64,000 nucleotides of DNA from Diphasiastrum complanatum (GCA_029204225.1 CM055106.1:43935003-43999002), one strand, 5' to 3'. Shown: positions 46,613-58,353, counted from the stretch's first letter. Numbers and translations are program-made. The notes: generated by a model from the sequence alone, not told the origin.

Positions 46613-46969
46613 CGAACTATAACAATGGTTGACGGACGAAAATTGCTTTTGCCTTTCTTGGCCAAATTTTGGTGATTTTCAAAAATCCTGCCGGGCAGTA
46701 CAAATGATTGTGATTGGACCACAATTACTGCTCAAATACTCTTTTGCTACCCATATTTGTACACTCGAGGTTAATTTGACGTAAATAGCTATAGACTATA
46801 GTTAACTAATCCCTGTAGTTTAGGAACTTCTTGTCATCTCTCATTCTCTTTGTTCACATTCATACTCAACTTCTATAGAGATATTTTGGACTAATGGCGA
46901 CACACAATTGGAGACCAAGAGAAACCATTGATGCGGGCCAGGATGAAGACAAGCAGTTTGTTTGGTGTC
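46613..46969. other. Non-coding, no feature seen
   Basis: Follows the truncated G gag. A short frame from 46893 (MATHNWRPRETIDAGQDEDK...) runs into the motif array and has no recognised domain. Confidence 0.45.
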
Positions 46970-48620
46970 GGTCATGCGATGTCCTAGTATCGGATCGGCG
47001 CACATGTGTACAGATCAATAGTGAGGTAGTATAGGAGGCGCGCGCCGAACCGATAACCCGAGTATGAAAGTCGATAGTTGATAGCAGATCAATGTGCAGG
47101 TGAGTATAGGACATTGTTCGTTGTTTTAAAATTTTTGGATCGAATCTGAGTCTTCATACTTTTCCCATGTTGATCTTTGTTTTTTGGACGATCACACACT
47201 TTGAAATCTTTGTAGATTAGAAGCGGCTGCCTCCACGCCAGAGGGAGAATTTAGAATATCCCCTATGAGAATTAGAATATGTTATTTAGTTTTCATTTAG
47301 TACCAGAGGCCATTTGCAAACCCAGTATCGAATCAGCGCACGCGTAGAAAGTCAGCAGCTATAGAATGTAGGTCGGGCGCGTCGAACTGATATCAGACAG
47401 AAAAGTCGAAAACTAGGCAATATCGGATGGGCGTGTGGGAGTCTGAAACCGGAATATTATGATTGGGTCAAGCACACTAAACCGATATTGCCTGTTGTTA
47501 AAAAAAAATGGTAACTTTTGAAAGACAGCTCGGATTGAGACAAATACAATGCCATTAGAAAGCCCTTGATGAGAGCTTTTCAATGGCATCCCAAAATGAC
47601 CCAGTTCCAAGCTACAGTTAAAGAAATATTCTCAATCAAAGTTTTGGGCAGTCAGTCAACCTAATATCGGATTAATGCGCGGTTGACCAGTTTGACCCGA
47701 TTAAACCCTAAGGGCGCACACCGATCCAATATTAGGATTTATCAATTTTTTTTTTTTTTTGGAAAGAGCTCAACAAGAGCTTCACAAGGCACCAGAATGA
47801 CCTAATTTCGAGTTACGGTTCAAAAGTTATAGGCATTCAAAGTTTTGGGGCCCCAAGTTATGGTTCAAAAGTTATAGACAGTCAAAGTTTTGGGCCTCAA
47901 AACTTTGACTGCCTATAACTTTTGAACTTTAACTCGGAAATAGGTCATTCTGGTGCCATTGCGAAGCTCTCGTCGAGCTCTTTTCAAAAAAAGAAAATTT
48001 CAAAACCCTAATAGCGGATCGGTGCACGCCCTTAGGGCTTGACCGGGTCAAACTGGTCAACCACGTGCCGATACGATATTAAGTTGACCATTGATTGTTG
48101 ATAGCCCAAAACTTTGACTTAGAATATCTCTTTATACATAGCTTGGAATTGGGTCATGTTGGTGTCGTTGAAAAGCTCTCGCCGAGGGCTCTCTAATGGC
48201 GTTATATTCGTCTCAATCCGAGCTGTCTTTCAAAAGTTACCATTTTTTAATATCAGTTCAGTGTGTCCAATCCAATCATGATATTCTTGTTTCGGACTCT
48301 TGCGCGCCCATCCGATATCGCATAGTTTCTGACTTTTTTGTCTGATATCGGGTCGGCGCACCCGACCTACATTCTGCAGCTACTGACTTTCAACGCGCAT
48401 GCTGATTCGATATTAGGTCCGCGAATGGCTCCCCGAAGCAAACAACATAGATTTATCCCAATGCAAGGAGGCCACCACGAAAATCCACCACCAACTCGTC
48501 CTCCACCACCGCCTCCTAGGCCAAGGGGCACGCCACGTGGCCCGCCATGACTGAAGGATATCTGAATGATCTGTGCGCGTGCTGAACTGATATTCGGACG
48601 TGGAATTCAAACGTAAAGTT
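46970..48620. repeat. Foldback-like inverted repeat with ATCGGATCGGCGCAC motif array
   Basis: Arms at about 47326-47870 and 47890-48425 are inverted copies, judged by eye at roughly 85%, separated by about 40 bp. The whole can fold into one long hairpin. A motif near TATCGGATCGGCGCACG recurs about 15 times in both orientations: near 46985, 47040, 47327, 47375, 47420, 47472, 47660, 47713, 48010, 48065, 48250, 48307, 48345, 48397 and 48570. Between motifs are blocks of the form TAACTTTTGAAxxxxAGCTCGGATT...TTxGAAAGC. No transposase. Alternatives are a foldback transposon or a gypsy leader like those of G and H; the small Pro-rich ORF after it fits the latter. Confidence 0.7.
48425..48550 (+). 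CDS. Small proline/arginine-rich ORF
   Basis: 41 codons from ATG at 48425: MAPRSKQHRFIPMQGGHHEN, then Pro/Arg-rich PPPPPPRPRGTPRG. It lies at the outer end of the inverted repeat, where a Gag start would be if the array is a leader. It could be the N-terminus of a truncated Gag. No other support. Confidence 0.35.
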   Translation: MAPRSKQHRFIPMQGGHHENPPPTRPPPPPPRPRGTPRGPP

Positions 48621-49826
48621 TTGTTTATTGTCATGTTTGTGCTTATGTAGAGCGGAGCTTCATAAATGATTGCCCTCGTAAGTTTTCGTGAACGTATCGT
48701 ATCTCTAGGTACGAAATTTGGTGGCCATTATTCTTTACTTATAGACCATTCATTACTTTTAGGCATAGGTACCATGCTGTAATATTATTATTGGTGGACG
48801 TTTACAGCCCCGGATTATATGACTAATATATGGCTGTTATTATAGGCACGCTTAACTAATTAATGCCTGAAGTTAGAGCTAGTTTTAACCACAATAGTTA
48901 GAATGTGGGCAGCACCAAAAACTCAAAAAACGACAACCAAACGGTACCGGTTTCCATTCTATCTCTACCTAACCTCTCTCTAAAGTCAAATTTCTTAAAG
49001 GGCCCATTTTGAACCCAAATTTCCCCTAATGTAGTGGATCTTCAGGTTCTTTATACGTAGGAGAGTACCCTAATCCCACAGTTGAGCAAGGTAATTTTTG
49101 GAGAATGAAGGAGTGGGTGAAAGAAGCCCAAGCCCTAGATCAGACTAGAGTCGAGAGCATGATCAACATCAACCTAATGGTGCTAACAATTAGTAGCCCA
49201 CCGCTTTCCCTCGCTCCTTAGTGAATCCTAAGTTACTGCAGTTCATCCGTGAGACCGGATAGAATGCAAACGAGCATTCTAGTTTTGAAGTCCCTTTTCA
49301 TAACAAGGAAGAGGAAAAAGATCACACGGCTATCCTAGTCGATTTGCTGAGAAGTGATGCTAGAATGCCCTTAGGCACCTTACTCAAGACGCATCTGACC
49401 CTCTGAGAAGGATTGAAGACTTACATACATGGACCATGCAGTGAAAAACCAGAAGTGCACAAAGAAGCTTGTTTGTATAGGCTGCGATGGGACATCTGTA
49501 TTGCAAGGTCAAAGAAATGGAGAGTGTGTGCAGATTTCTACTAACTAGTTTAGTTGCATTTTAGCTATTTTCTTACTTTTTAGAGTAGTTTAGGTAGATT
49601 TTTGGAAATTTAGAGTTAGTTTTCTATATTTTTTTGTGTTTGGACTGTTCACAGCTAGCGGACGAGGTGTGAGAGGGTAGAGCAGGCCCTGAACAACCTC
49701 TAAGGGCTTGACACCCAAACCAATCATCCGAAAAACTCAAAAAACACACCAATCTGCATTTTGGAGGGAGAAAGAGCCAAAAGGAACTCATCAGATTTTT
49801 ATATCTCCAAAATTAGTGGGAATTAA
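48621..49826. other. No supported gene; possible gypsy LTR/leader
   Basis: Unassigned 1.2 kb upstream of the H leader array. Stretches near 49105-49500 look weakly coding in mixed frames (FWRMKEWVKEAQALDQTRVES) but no domain is recognised. The T-rich run at 49550-49640 resembles non-coding leader sequence. No primer site was found. Confidence 0.4.
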
Positions 49827-50625
49827 CCCTTGCATGACTCACAGCAGCTCTAGGGTACTGTCCAACACCTGCATAGAAGCCTGCGAGAGTTAGTTCCAAG
49901 CAGATTGTAAAAATCAGAGAAAAATCATAAAAAAAATTCAAAAAACCCTTGCAAAATCCAAAAAAATTTAAATCTTCATAAGAACTCTCGCACAGCCCTT
50001 TGAAGTTCCATCTCAATGAGACCAGGACACATAGAAGCTTGCGAGAGTTAGTTTGATGATTAATTTCATGTGCGAGAGTTCCCAGTGAAAAAAAGACTGG
50101 AAAGCATCAGTGAACCATCGCAGACAGTGAAAATTTCATTTTTAGTGGTCAAGAACTCTCGCAGAGGATTCTGAAGTTCCATCTCTGTGAGACCAGGACA
50201 CAGAAGAGCTTGTGAGAGTTAGTTTGATTCTAGTGAGCATAAAATTGGATTTTAAGTGCAAAACAATCACTAAAAAGTGAAGATCTAGCAAATCCTTCCA
50301 GTAAGAACTCTCGCAGACCCTCTCAATCGATTTAGAATGTCAAGTTACATTAGTGAGGAAGCTTGCGAGAGTTAGTATGAAGATCTAGTGAAGATCAAGC
50401 ACAAAAAGTGATTTTGAACCCTCGCAGACAGTGAAATTTTCACTTCTTGCCAGAGTTAACTCTCGCAGAGAATTCTATAGTGAGATCTGACCCAGATCCA
50501 GCTATTGTGAAGCTTGCGAGAGTTACTTCCCAAAGAACTGATAGATATCAAGTTTTTTACCTGCAAAATAGCTAAAGAACCCTCGCACAACCAAACCTTG
50601 CACAAGATAACCCTTGCAGACCAGA
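49827..50625 (+). repeat. Family H leader with GCGAGAGTT motif array
   Basis: GCGAGAGTTAGTTTGA-type words (49886, 50041, 50071, 50212, 50367, 50516) alternate with the inverse, AACTCTCGCAGA or AACCCTCGCAGA (49983, 50155, 50306, 50420, 50459, 50579, 50612, and weakly 49827). Direct and inverse copies alternate, so adjacent pairs can form stems. The array lies upstream of a gypsy gag, in the same position as the G array, but the motif differs. Confidence 0.8.
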
Positions 50626-50783
50626 TCAGGTCAATTAGTGCAAGGAGTAAAAAGTTATCAAGGAAAAACCACCATAAAAGGCCTAAAATCCATTCCGACC
50701 TATCAAATCGATCAGATTTTTGAAGATCCAGACTGCATTCTACTATATTAGCAAGATCCAATCACTTTGGAACCCACCATCAG

Positions 50784-51325
50784 ATGAATCTGAGATCGAG
50801 ACGATCAATAGCACGAAGGATAGCAAATCAGGCACCACACCTTCCCAGATTAGCAGTTGTGCAACAAGAGGCAGAACCGGAACCAACACCAATGGATCCA
50901 ATGGGCCAACTTGTACCTGTCGCACCCTTGCATGCAATTTGGAGAGCACCACAGATGGAGATACCAAAATACGACGGATCATCAGATCCCATCCAATTCC
51001 TCCAGATCTACAAGCAAGCTTGTGAAATCTATGGCGAACGGACACCTGTAGAGAAGCTGATGCTATTTCCTATGTCCTTGCATATAGTGGCTCAAGATTG
51101 GTTTTTCAACCTGTCAGAGGAAGAGAAATCCACCTGGGAAGTGGTTAAAGCGGCTCTCATTATGCGCTTTAAACCAAGAAAGTTCCTAGAAGACCCATTT
51201 CTCCTGCTAAGCAAAGTCAAGATGGGAAAATGAGAAAGGGTCTGGGACTATATTGAATGGGTCAAACATCTACGATCCAAGTGCAGTGCAGCCCTGACTC
51301 CCGATCATGCGGTGATCATGTACTA
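50784..51325 (+). pseudogene. gag: Gypsy family H gag, truncated
   Basis: Starts MNLRSRRSIARRIANQAPHL, then WRAPQMEIPKYDGSSDPIQFLQIYKQAC and MLFPMSLHIVAQDWFFNLSEEEKSTWEVVKAALIMRFKPRKF, the conserved retrotransposon gag domain. A stop follows MGK at 51231; beyond it the same frame continues ERVWDYIEWVKHLRSKC...DHAVIMY to 51325. It is cut there before any zinc knuckle or pol. Equivalent segments in G Gag are clearly homologous but distant, so H is a separate family. Confidence 0.85.
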
Positions 51326-51840
51326 AACTAAGATTAACTAACTAAGAAAATTGTACTTGATCTAACTTAGATTTCTATATCTATTTAAGGGTCTCGATCG
51401 ATAACTAAATACCTTAATCTACAGATCTCAATCTGTTACTTTAAAACTAACTAAACTAAAACCTATGCTAACAGGTGGGGTCTTCTAAGTCTAACCGGAT
51501 TTCCTAGATTTAATCTAGCTATCTGAATGGGGTCATTTAATGGAAACACTATCTTTGTAGGACATTCTAACAAATCTAACCGAACAGAAACTATCCAAGC
51601 GAGCTAGTCTGCCTACTCGGTTTTTCTAAATTAAAATCATCTCGTAAACGCCTGATCTAATTGGCTAAGTTTTACCGATCTAATCTAACTTTTTGATCTA
51701 GCTATCCAATTTATCTAACTATTCTAAACTGAAGTAGAACACTCCTATGGATCTAGATCTAAACTACTACAAATACCACCTATCTAACCGACGAGCATCT
51801 AATCCTACAAGCTAATCCTACCTAGACTATCTAACGGGGT
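51326..51840 (-). other. GATCTAAC/CTAAC-rich non-coding segment
   Basis: About 500 bp of low-complexity sequence with many CTAAC, GATCTAA and CTAATC words but no regular period. It lies just past the 3' end of the minus-strand G integrase, so it is likely the G 3' untranslated region (read on the minus strand) cut by the junction with H gag. Confidence 0.5.
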
Positions 51841-52628
51841 ATTGACGGTTCATCTTGAGCTGAAGAAGATGACGTGGATGGTGGTTTTGGCACATCTCTG
51901 AGTTCAACATCAGCAGAATAGTAACGACGCAACCTGCTGCCATTAATGGCCATGTCTAGCAAATTGCCTTGCAGGTTGGCGAGTATCATTGTGCCATTAG
52001 GTTGGATCTCTACTACTTTATAAGGTCCTTCTCCCTAAAACTTAAGCTTGTCTTTGTGAGCCTTAGCGTTGTATAACAATGCCAATTCTCCCTTGACGAG
52101 ATCCTTGGTTTTGATATTGCAATCATGCCAGGCCTTCTATCGCTGTTTTTCTACAACTAGGGCGTGAAGCGCTAGGAAGTGAGTCTCATGAAGTTGAAGA
52201 AGGTTTTCCAGTCCCCTCTTGGTTGATTCCTCTGTTCTAAGCCGTTCAGCGATGGTGACTCTCAGACTTGGAACAACAAACTTATCAGGCATTATGGTTC
52301 CTGTCCATATACCATCTGAAATGGGGTTTGTCTAATACTCACTTTGAATGTGGTTCTAAAAGCCCATAAAGCTGCATGGAGCTTGTATACCCAATCAGAT
52401 CGTGAAGCTTCAACCATCTTCGCGATAATTACGTAGAGGATTTTATTTGACAATTCAACTTGTCCATTACAATGTGGGTAATAGGCGGTACTTTTTCTAT
52501 GGACAACCAGATAAGAGGATAACAAGTGAGTGATAGTCTCATTTTAAAAAATGCATTCCGTGACTCACGAGAACTATTGGGCATCCAAAACGGACTAAGA
52601 CGTTCTCATACAGGGTAGTAGGGTTCTT
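51841..52628 (-). pseudogene. pol: Gypsy family G integrase C-terminal half
   Basis: Minus strand. After a junction near 52628 comes ENVLVRFGCPIVLVSHG (degenerate second Asp), then RKSTAYYPHCNGQVELSNKILY (Glu), DWVYKLHAALWAFRTTF, TPFQMVYGQ, then in another frame PDKFVVPSLRVTIAERL, AWHDCNIKTKDLVKGELALLY, GEGPYKVVEI and GSRLRRYYSADVEL. Several stops. It resembles the J integrase but is a different family. Gag joins integrase directly, with protease, RT, RNase H and the first half of integrase deleted. Confidence 0.82.
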
Positions 52629-53683
52629 TAGTCACTTCGACCATGTTCAACTATTGAGCAACTAGTTGTGGGTTTCGTACTACTAAACCTTGGGTTCTGG
52701 GGGGAATGGGAGGTAATGCCAATCTAGGCGGCAGTTGGGGTAGAGCACTTGGCGTTGCGCCAATGAGACATGATTTGGTGCTGGTCAGGGCTGCTTGGTT
52801 CCTGAGATTATAGAGGCATTCACTTGTATCATGATTGTTCATTTTGCAAATATGGCAATATTGGACATGTCGCTCTAACCTCTGTCTCAATAGAGGACAT
52901 TCATTTCCGGTATGGTTGCCTTGGCAGTGTGGACACCAGGTAGATTCTCTCCTCAGATAAACATGGGTAGGGCCTAGTTGCATGACTTTTAGCTTTTGGT
53001 CTACATCCGTAGTGAGGTCAGTGTGAGCTTTTGGATCTGCTCATTGCTTTGCGTGTGCATCCTCTCCATGGCAAATATGATGGTATTGGTGCTATTGGTA
53101 GTAGAGACGGAGGCATCATCATGCAATTTGTCCTTATGTTTGGCTCTTCGTCCGCTTCTGCGTTTTCTTTCCTGGTCGGAGTTATCAGAATTGAACTAGT
53201 CCTCTCACTATCATCGACTCTCTTTATGGCATCGACATAGGCTACTTAAAAAGACGTGTATTTGTCCCTTCGTTTTATTTGTTGTCTGATCCCTTAGGTA
53301 ATCCGCCATGAACCAGGTCAGGACACTATGGTCAGGGTCGCATCCGCCACACAGTCTTTTGATCTGCCCAATGTAATCTTGTAGGGACTTGTTCTTCTTA
53401 TCCATACAGATTTGGCCCAATTGCAAGAATTGATTAGAAATAAAGTGTGTGGTTTTGAATCTTGTGATACATTCAGCCTGTAAAATATTCCAATCATCAC
53501 GTTCGTTCTGCTCAAGATTGAAATACCAATCTTTAGCGGTATCGGTTAAGCACAAATTGAAGTATCTTAAGAGCTCTTGTGGGTTGTCGTCTCCATAGGC
53601 TCTACACGCTTGGGTGTAGATCTGTAGAAATTGTCGTGGATCTCCCTTGCCATCAAACCTCGAAAGGTCGATTTTAGGACAAT
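52629..53683 (-). pseudogene. gag: Gypsy family G gag (minus), 3' part
   Basis: Minus-strand homologue of 45050-46130. It reads CPKIDLSRFDGKGDPRQF, DTAKDWYFNLEQNERDDWNILQAECITRF and MDKKNKSLQDYIGQIKRLCGGC, then a linker with frameshifts, then LRRESTWCPHCQGNHTGNECPLL and CHICKMNNHDTSECL, two zinc knuckles better preserved than in the 45-kb copy. It ends LNMVEVTKEPYYP and then fuses to integrase at about 52628. The gag N-terminus lies on the far side of the D insertion, at 62233 and up. Confidence 0.85.
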
Positions 53684-54369
53684 TGTGAAAAATAGCCTAT
53701 TTTGGCAAATCTAGCCATATAGAACTTTGTAAATATTGTGTATAATTGGGTTCCACACATGGAAACCCAAGATGCCACTTGGAAAACCACTCCTAATGTA
53801 AATTAGGTCAAGTCAAGAGAGCTGGTCATGTCTATTTGGTGGTGATCCCTACTTTACAGGACCTACACCTAAGTTTAAGGTGAAATATTGACCAACTAGC
53901 TACCTACCAAGCGTAATTCTAGGATCTAGGGTAGGGTTTCATTTTAGGGCAAGAAGAAGAGTTAACTTCCTTATTACATGCTGAAAATTCACCTAACTTC
54001 AAGAAGGAAGTCGAATTTGCTATGTATTCAAAGCTCCCATAGTGAGAAGATAGAAAACTTTTGGAGCTCATTGGCAATCTCAAGCTAGTTCACTATGTAC
54101 ATTGAGTGTTTGTGATCCAAATGAACCCAAATCAATTTCTACTTGTTTCTCAGGTTGAAGGCCGTATACAGCCTATATTACACACGTGTGGGCTCGTATT
54201 TCAATGTTGATCAATGCTTTTGATTGATAATGCTTGTTGTTTGTCAAATTGCCAATCTAGATCAACTTTTTTGTGTCTAGTTTTTTGATAGATTGTTAAG
54301 CAAGCATCCAATCACTCTTGTGGATCTTTTGTAGATCCATTTATGGTCCTAAAGTACATTACTTTCACA
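53684..54369 (+). mobile_element. Copia family D 5' LTR
   Basis: 686-bp LTR, TGTGAAAAATAGCCTATTTTGG...ACTTTCACA, followed directly by a primer site. The five bases before it (ACAAT, 53679-53683) and those after the D 3' LTR (AAAAT, 62233-62237) form a target duplication with one mismatch. The flanks rejoin into a continuous minus-strand G gag. This proves that D inserted into G. Confidence 0.9.
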
Positions 54370-54382
54370 TGGTATCAGAGCC
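54370..54382 (+). other. Primer-binding site, family D
   Basis: TGGTATCAGAGCC directly after the LTR is complementary to initiator tRNA-Met. The leader 54383-55100 has two tandem copies of a segment around TTCTTGGCAAGATTTGxTTGxAAGTAG (near 54730 and 54903) and no gene. Confidence 0.92.
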
Positions 54383-55100
54383 AAGTACAAGAGCATAAGC
54401 CATTGATCTAATGCAAATCCATTTTTAGCAAGTTTTGGTGCTAAAAACTAGTATTGAGAGGGCAAGCTAGAATCTTGATTTTGGTGAGAAGATTTGATCC
54501 CAAACTTGGTAGGGGTCCAAATCCGTACTCTCCACATGTGTGGGCACCTTTGAACCTGCATTTAATGCATGGTATTCATTTGATCCAAAGAAATTCAATT
54601 ACTTAGGATCATGAGATCTACTTAATCTAGGCTGAAATCAGGTCCTCTAAAGTTGTTTTACAGGTCTTGAAAGTACATCAAAAAGTGTGAGAGAGATTTA
54701 GTCATGTTATTATCCAAAAATAGCCATTTCTTGGCAAGATTTGATTGTAAGTAGATTTCACATCATCTTATTTTCATTCCAACTTTGTGAGGGAGTGCTA
54801 GAACTGAGATTATAAGTCCATTTGTTGGAATAGAAATCTAATTTGAGTGAAACACTACAAGAAAGAGACCTTAGTGAGTTTCTAGAGACAATCAAATCCA
54901 TTTCTTGGCAAGATTTGTTTGAAAGTAGTTTTCACTTTATCTTATCTTCATTCCAACTTTGTAAGGGAGTGATAGAACTGTGATTATAAGTCCATTTGTT
55001 GGATTAGAAAACAAATTTGAGTGAAACACTGCAAGTGTGAGACCTTTGTGAGTTTCAAGTCAATAAAATCTAATTCCTATTTGTAGAAGTCACTAGTAAG

Positions 55101-56001
55101 ATGGGATCTGCTGGAGCATACCTTCTAGAAACTAGTGAGAGATTGAATTCTACAAATTATGCTATTTGGAAGGTTAGAATGGAGTCACTCTTGGTGCTCC
55201 AAGACCTTTATGAGTTCTGGATTGAAGATGAAGATGTACAGGAGTTAGCTAGATACAAGAAGAGATCTAGGCTTGCACTTTATTGCGTAAAGATGAATGT
55301 GAGCAATGATTTGTTGAGAGAAGTATCAGCATGTACTAGTGTTGAAGCGGCTTGGGAGTCTTTAAAATCAATCTATGAATCTAGTAACACTTCAAGGGTA
55401 CTCATGCTTAGAAATCAGATTTTGCAAAGCATGAGGAGAAGTGAGAAGAGTCCACAAGATTATGATACTCAGAATCAAGTCTCTAAATAGAGAGTTGGCT
55501 TCCATTGTACAAATTTTCTTTAATGGTTTAGGATATGACTTTTCAAATTTGGTCCAAAGTTTTGCCATCCAAGACACTTTGCCAACTATAGAAAAATTTC
55601 ACAGTGTATTAGTGGCTGAAGAGTGTAGGATGCTTCACACCAAAGCAAGAATGAGTTCATTATCTTTGCAAAATGGAGACGAGAAAGCCAATTTCTCATT
55701 CAAGGGCAAAAAGAAGATCAATGTAAAGAAGAAGCATACAAAGGAGGCCAAAGAAGAGGATGACGCATGAAGCTCAAAGGACAAGTCAAAGCAAAAATGC
55801 TTCTTTTGTGGAAAGAAGGGACATTATGCATCCGAATGCTACAAGAGGTTAAGAGCAAAAGAGGAGGAGGACAAACAAGGGAACCTTGCATATGAAGAGG
55901 ATGAAGATGAGGAGATCTCATCTTTGATGGCAACTACATCCACTCCAACAAGCAAAAGCAACTCAAAGGACACCTAGTGGATTGATAGTGGGGCTAGTTC
56001 C
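55101..56001 (+). pseudogene. gag: Copia family D gag and start of pol
   Basis: Reads MGSAGAYLLETSERLNSTNYAIWKVRMESLL, then CTSVEAAWESLKSIYESSNTSRVLMLRNQIL, a frameshift near 55460, FFNGLGYDFSNLVQSFAIQD, a basic linker (FKGKKKINVKKKHTK), a stop, then a zinc knuckle CFFCGKKGHYASECYKR at about 55798-55848. The protease start WIDSGAS follows at 55978-55998. The C 5' LTR interrupts it there. The match of this break with the opposite edge at 4442 shows that both D copies carried C at the same place. Confidence 0.85.
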
Positions 56002-56675
56002 TGTTAAAAATTCACAATTCTAGCTTGACTAGGTTTGGTCATATGACTTGTAAATAGTTAGATGGTCATGATGTGGCTTGTCACACGTGCCAAATAGCAT
56101 AGGATTCCATTCATAAGGATGTTCTCAAGTAGAATCAAGTGTTAGAACCTTTGGAATGAGTCCAAATTATGCTTAGATACAAGAGAAAAGAATAGGAGCT
56201 ATTTTTGGTAATTTTTGCATTGTTGAGGGATCTCCAAGATTCCAGCCCTAACTTGGTAGGGATGAAAGATCCACCAAAATTAGCATTAGGGATAGGTTTA
56301 GGGCTACTCATACCTGCCCAAAACCGTGATGGATCATGTATATATAGGTGATGATATCTCACCAAAATCAATCAAGCAATTTCATGATTTTTCTCTCATA
56401 ATGGTGCAATTGCTCTCTATGTTCATAATTGTTTGAGTACTTGTGATTACTAATGATTATAGGATTGAATGTAGGTCTGGTGTACAGTAATCAGACTGTG
56501 GGAGGCCGTACTTTCACATGTGTGAAGCCTTCTTCAAGGATTTGGGCCATTTAGTGAGGTTCAAGCATATATTTTTGATGGATTTTGATGGTTCAACTTG
56601 TGCTAATCTTATGAAATCATAATATATTGTTTCCTTTCAAGTGTTTTAGGATCCTTATTTGCTATAATTTTTACA
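56002..56675 (+). mobile_element. Copia family C 5' LTR
   Basis: 674-bp LTR, TGTTAAAAATTCACAATTC...ATTTTTACA, with a TATATATAGG box near 56338. It is inserted in the D protease codons; the preceding GTTCC (55997-56001) is the target site. It matches the C 3' LTR at 4443-5124. Confidence 0.9.
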
Positions 56676-56688
56676 TGGTATCAGAGCC
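56676..56688 (+). other. Primer-binding site, family C
   Basis: TGGTATCAGAGCC directly after the LTR. The leader 56689-57485 has no gene. Confidence 0.92.
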
Positions 56689-57485
56689 TAAAGGCTGAAA
56701 TGAGCTAATCCTTGGTTTTCATTCAATTTGATCACAATTTTTTAACTAAATCTTGTGTAGATTGGATCTTAGCATCTAGTATTGATTCTAGAACTCAAAG
56801 TGAGTCAAATACATTGGAGATTGGTGTTGTGTGACTTCATTTGCAGGTGTTTAGGTCTCTAAAATCAGAGGCAAAGTTGAATTCAATTCACATTACCAAG
56901 ATAGCAAGTTTTGCTTGCTCCAAGCATTGATTTCTAAGCGAGTTTTGGAGGTGATTTCATAGAGGAGGCTTTCTAGAATTCAAGGAGAGGGAAGATCAGA
57001 GTTTTGGGGACTCTTCAAGGATGTTCTAAGGTGTAGTGGACACCTCCTAAAGTGATTTAGGTTCAGTCCAACCATTGCTTGACTTATGCACCAAATTAGA
57101 TCAATTTTTCATCAATCTTGATCATTTTTTGCTTGTGATTGGATAGTAGATTGTGTTGCATCCTCATTAAGTTCCATTTAGATCTTTTACAAGTGATTTT
57201 GGAAGTATATTAGGTTTCTGAAATTCACTCTTGATCAGATCAATTGGAAGCTTTAATGTTCTTTATAGAAAGAGGGGCAATTCTACTAGTATTGTCTACT
57301 TCAATCAAGCAAGTGCATTGTTTCTAGTATTCTATGATTTGATTTTGTTAGAGATCATTCTTAGACATTTATAGGAAGTCTATTACTGATATTTTCAGGT
57401 CCCTAAGAAGTGGTATAAGGTAGACCTTCAATCAAATCAATAGAAGTAACCTTCATTTGTGTCAAGTCCTTGATTAGGAGACTAG

Positions 57486-58353
57486 ATGGCATCTATAAAT
57501 GCATATCTTTTGGATACTAATGAAAGGCTCAACAAAACTAACTATTCCATATGGAAATTTAGAATGGAATCCATCATGATCATGCAAGATCTGATGGAAA
57601 TTGTAAATGGTAAGGAGGGTGAACCTATTCATCCTCAAGAAAAAGCCAAATACATCAAGAGGTGCAATGTTGCACTACATTGCATAAAAATGAATGTTGC
57701 AAATGAACTCTTAAGAGAGGTAGGAGATTGCACTTCAGCTCAAGATGCTTGGGAGACTTTGCAAAAGGTCTATGAATCCAAGAACCAAACTAGAATGTTA
57801 GCTTTGAAGAATCAAATCTATAGAAGCTATCAAAAGAAAGGAGAGAGTGCACATACTTTTGTCCTAAGAGTAAAGGAATTGAACAAAGAGCTAGCCTTTA
57901 TAGGTGATCCTATCAAGGATGAAGAGCTTGTTCAACTCATATTGAATGGACTAAGCTTTGAATTTGACAATTTGGTTCAGGGATATGCAATTATGGGTAA
58001 GCTACCCATACTTGAAGAACTCCAAGGCACACTCATGGCCGAGGAATCAAGAAGGAGCCAAATGCAAGAGAGGGTGGATAGGCTTTCCATCCAAGGTGGA
58101 GAAAACCAAGCTCTATTCACCAAAGGAAAAGGCAAGTCCAAAGGAAAAGGATGCATTCAAGAAGTCTACAAATCTTGAGGATCAAGAAGGACCCTCAAAG
58201 GCATCTCCATCAACCACCAAAGTCAAGAAGGACAAATCAAAGGCGAAGTGCTACTATTGTAGCAAGATGGGGCATTATGCCTCGGAATGCTTCAAGAGGA
58301 AGCAAGATCAAAGCCAAGCCAACATGAGCAAAGAGGAGGAGGAGGAGAGTTAA
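57486..58353 (+). pseudogene. gag: Copia family C gag
   Basis: Starts MASINAYLLDTNERLNKTNYSIWKFRMESIM. The core CTSAQDAWETLQKVYESKNQTRMLALKNQIY, AHTFVLRVKELNKELAF and LILNGLSFEFDNLVQGYAI is intact to about 58150. A one-base shift then moves into the frame with the basic linker (SKAKCYY) and the knuckle CYYCSKMGHYASECFKR (58251-58301), ending EEEEES and a stop at 58351. Apart from the shift, all Gag elements are present. The nearby D and F gags are clearly related but not the same family. Confidence 0.88.

Noticed and set aside
51326-51840. Telomere-like CTAAC-rich stretch
   Set aside because: No regular CCCTAAA or related tandem unit; better explained as low-complexity 3' region of a gypsy element.
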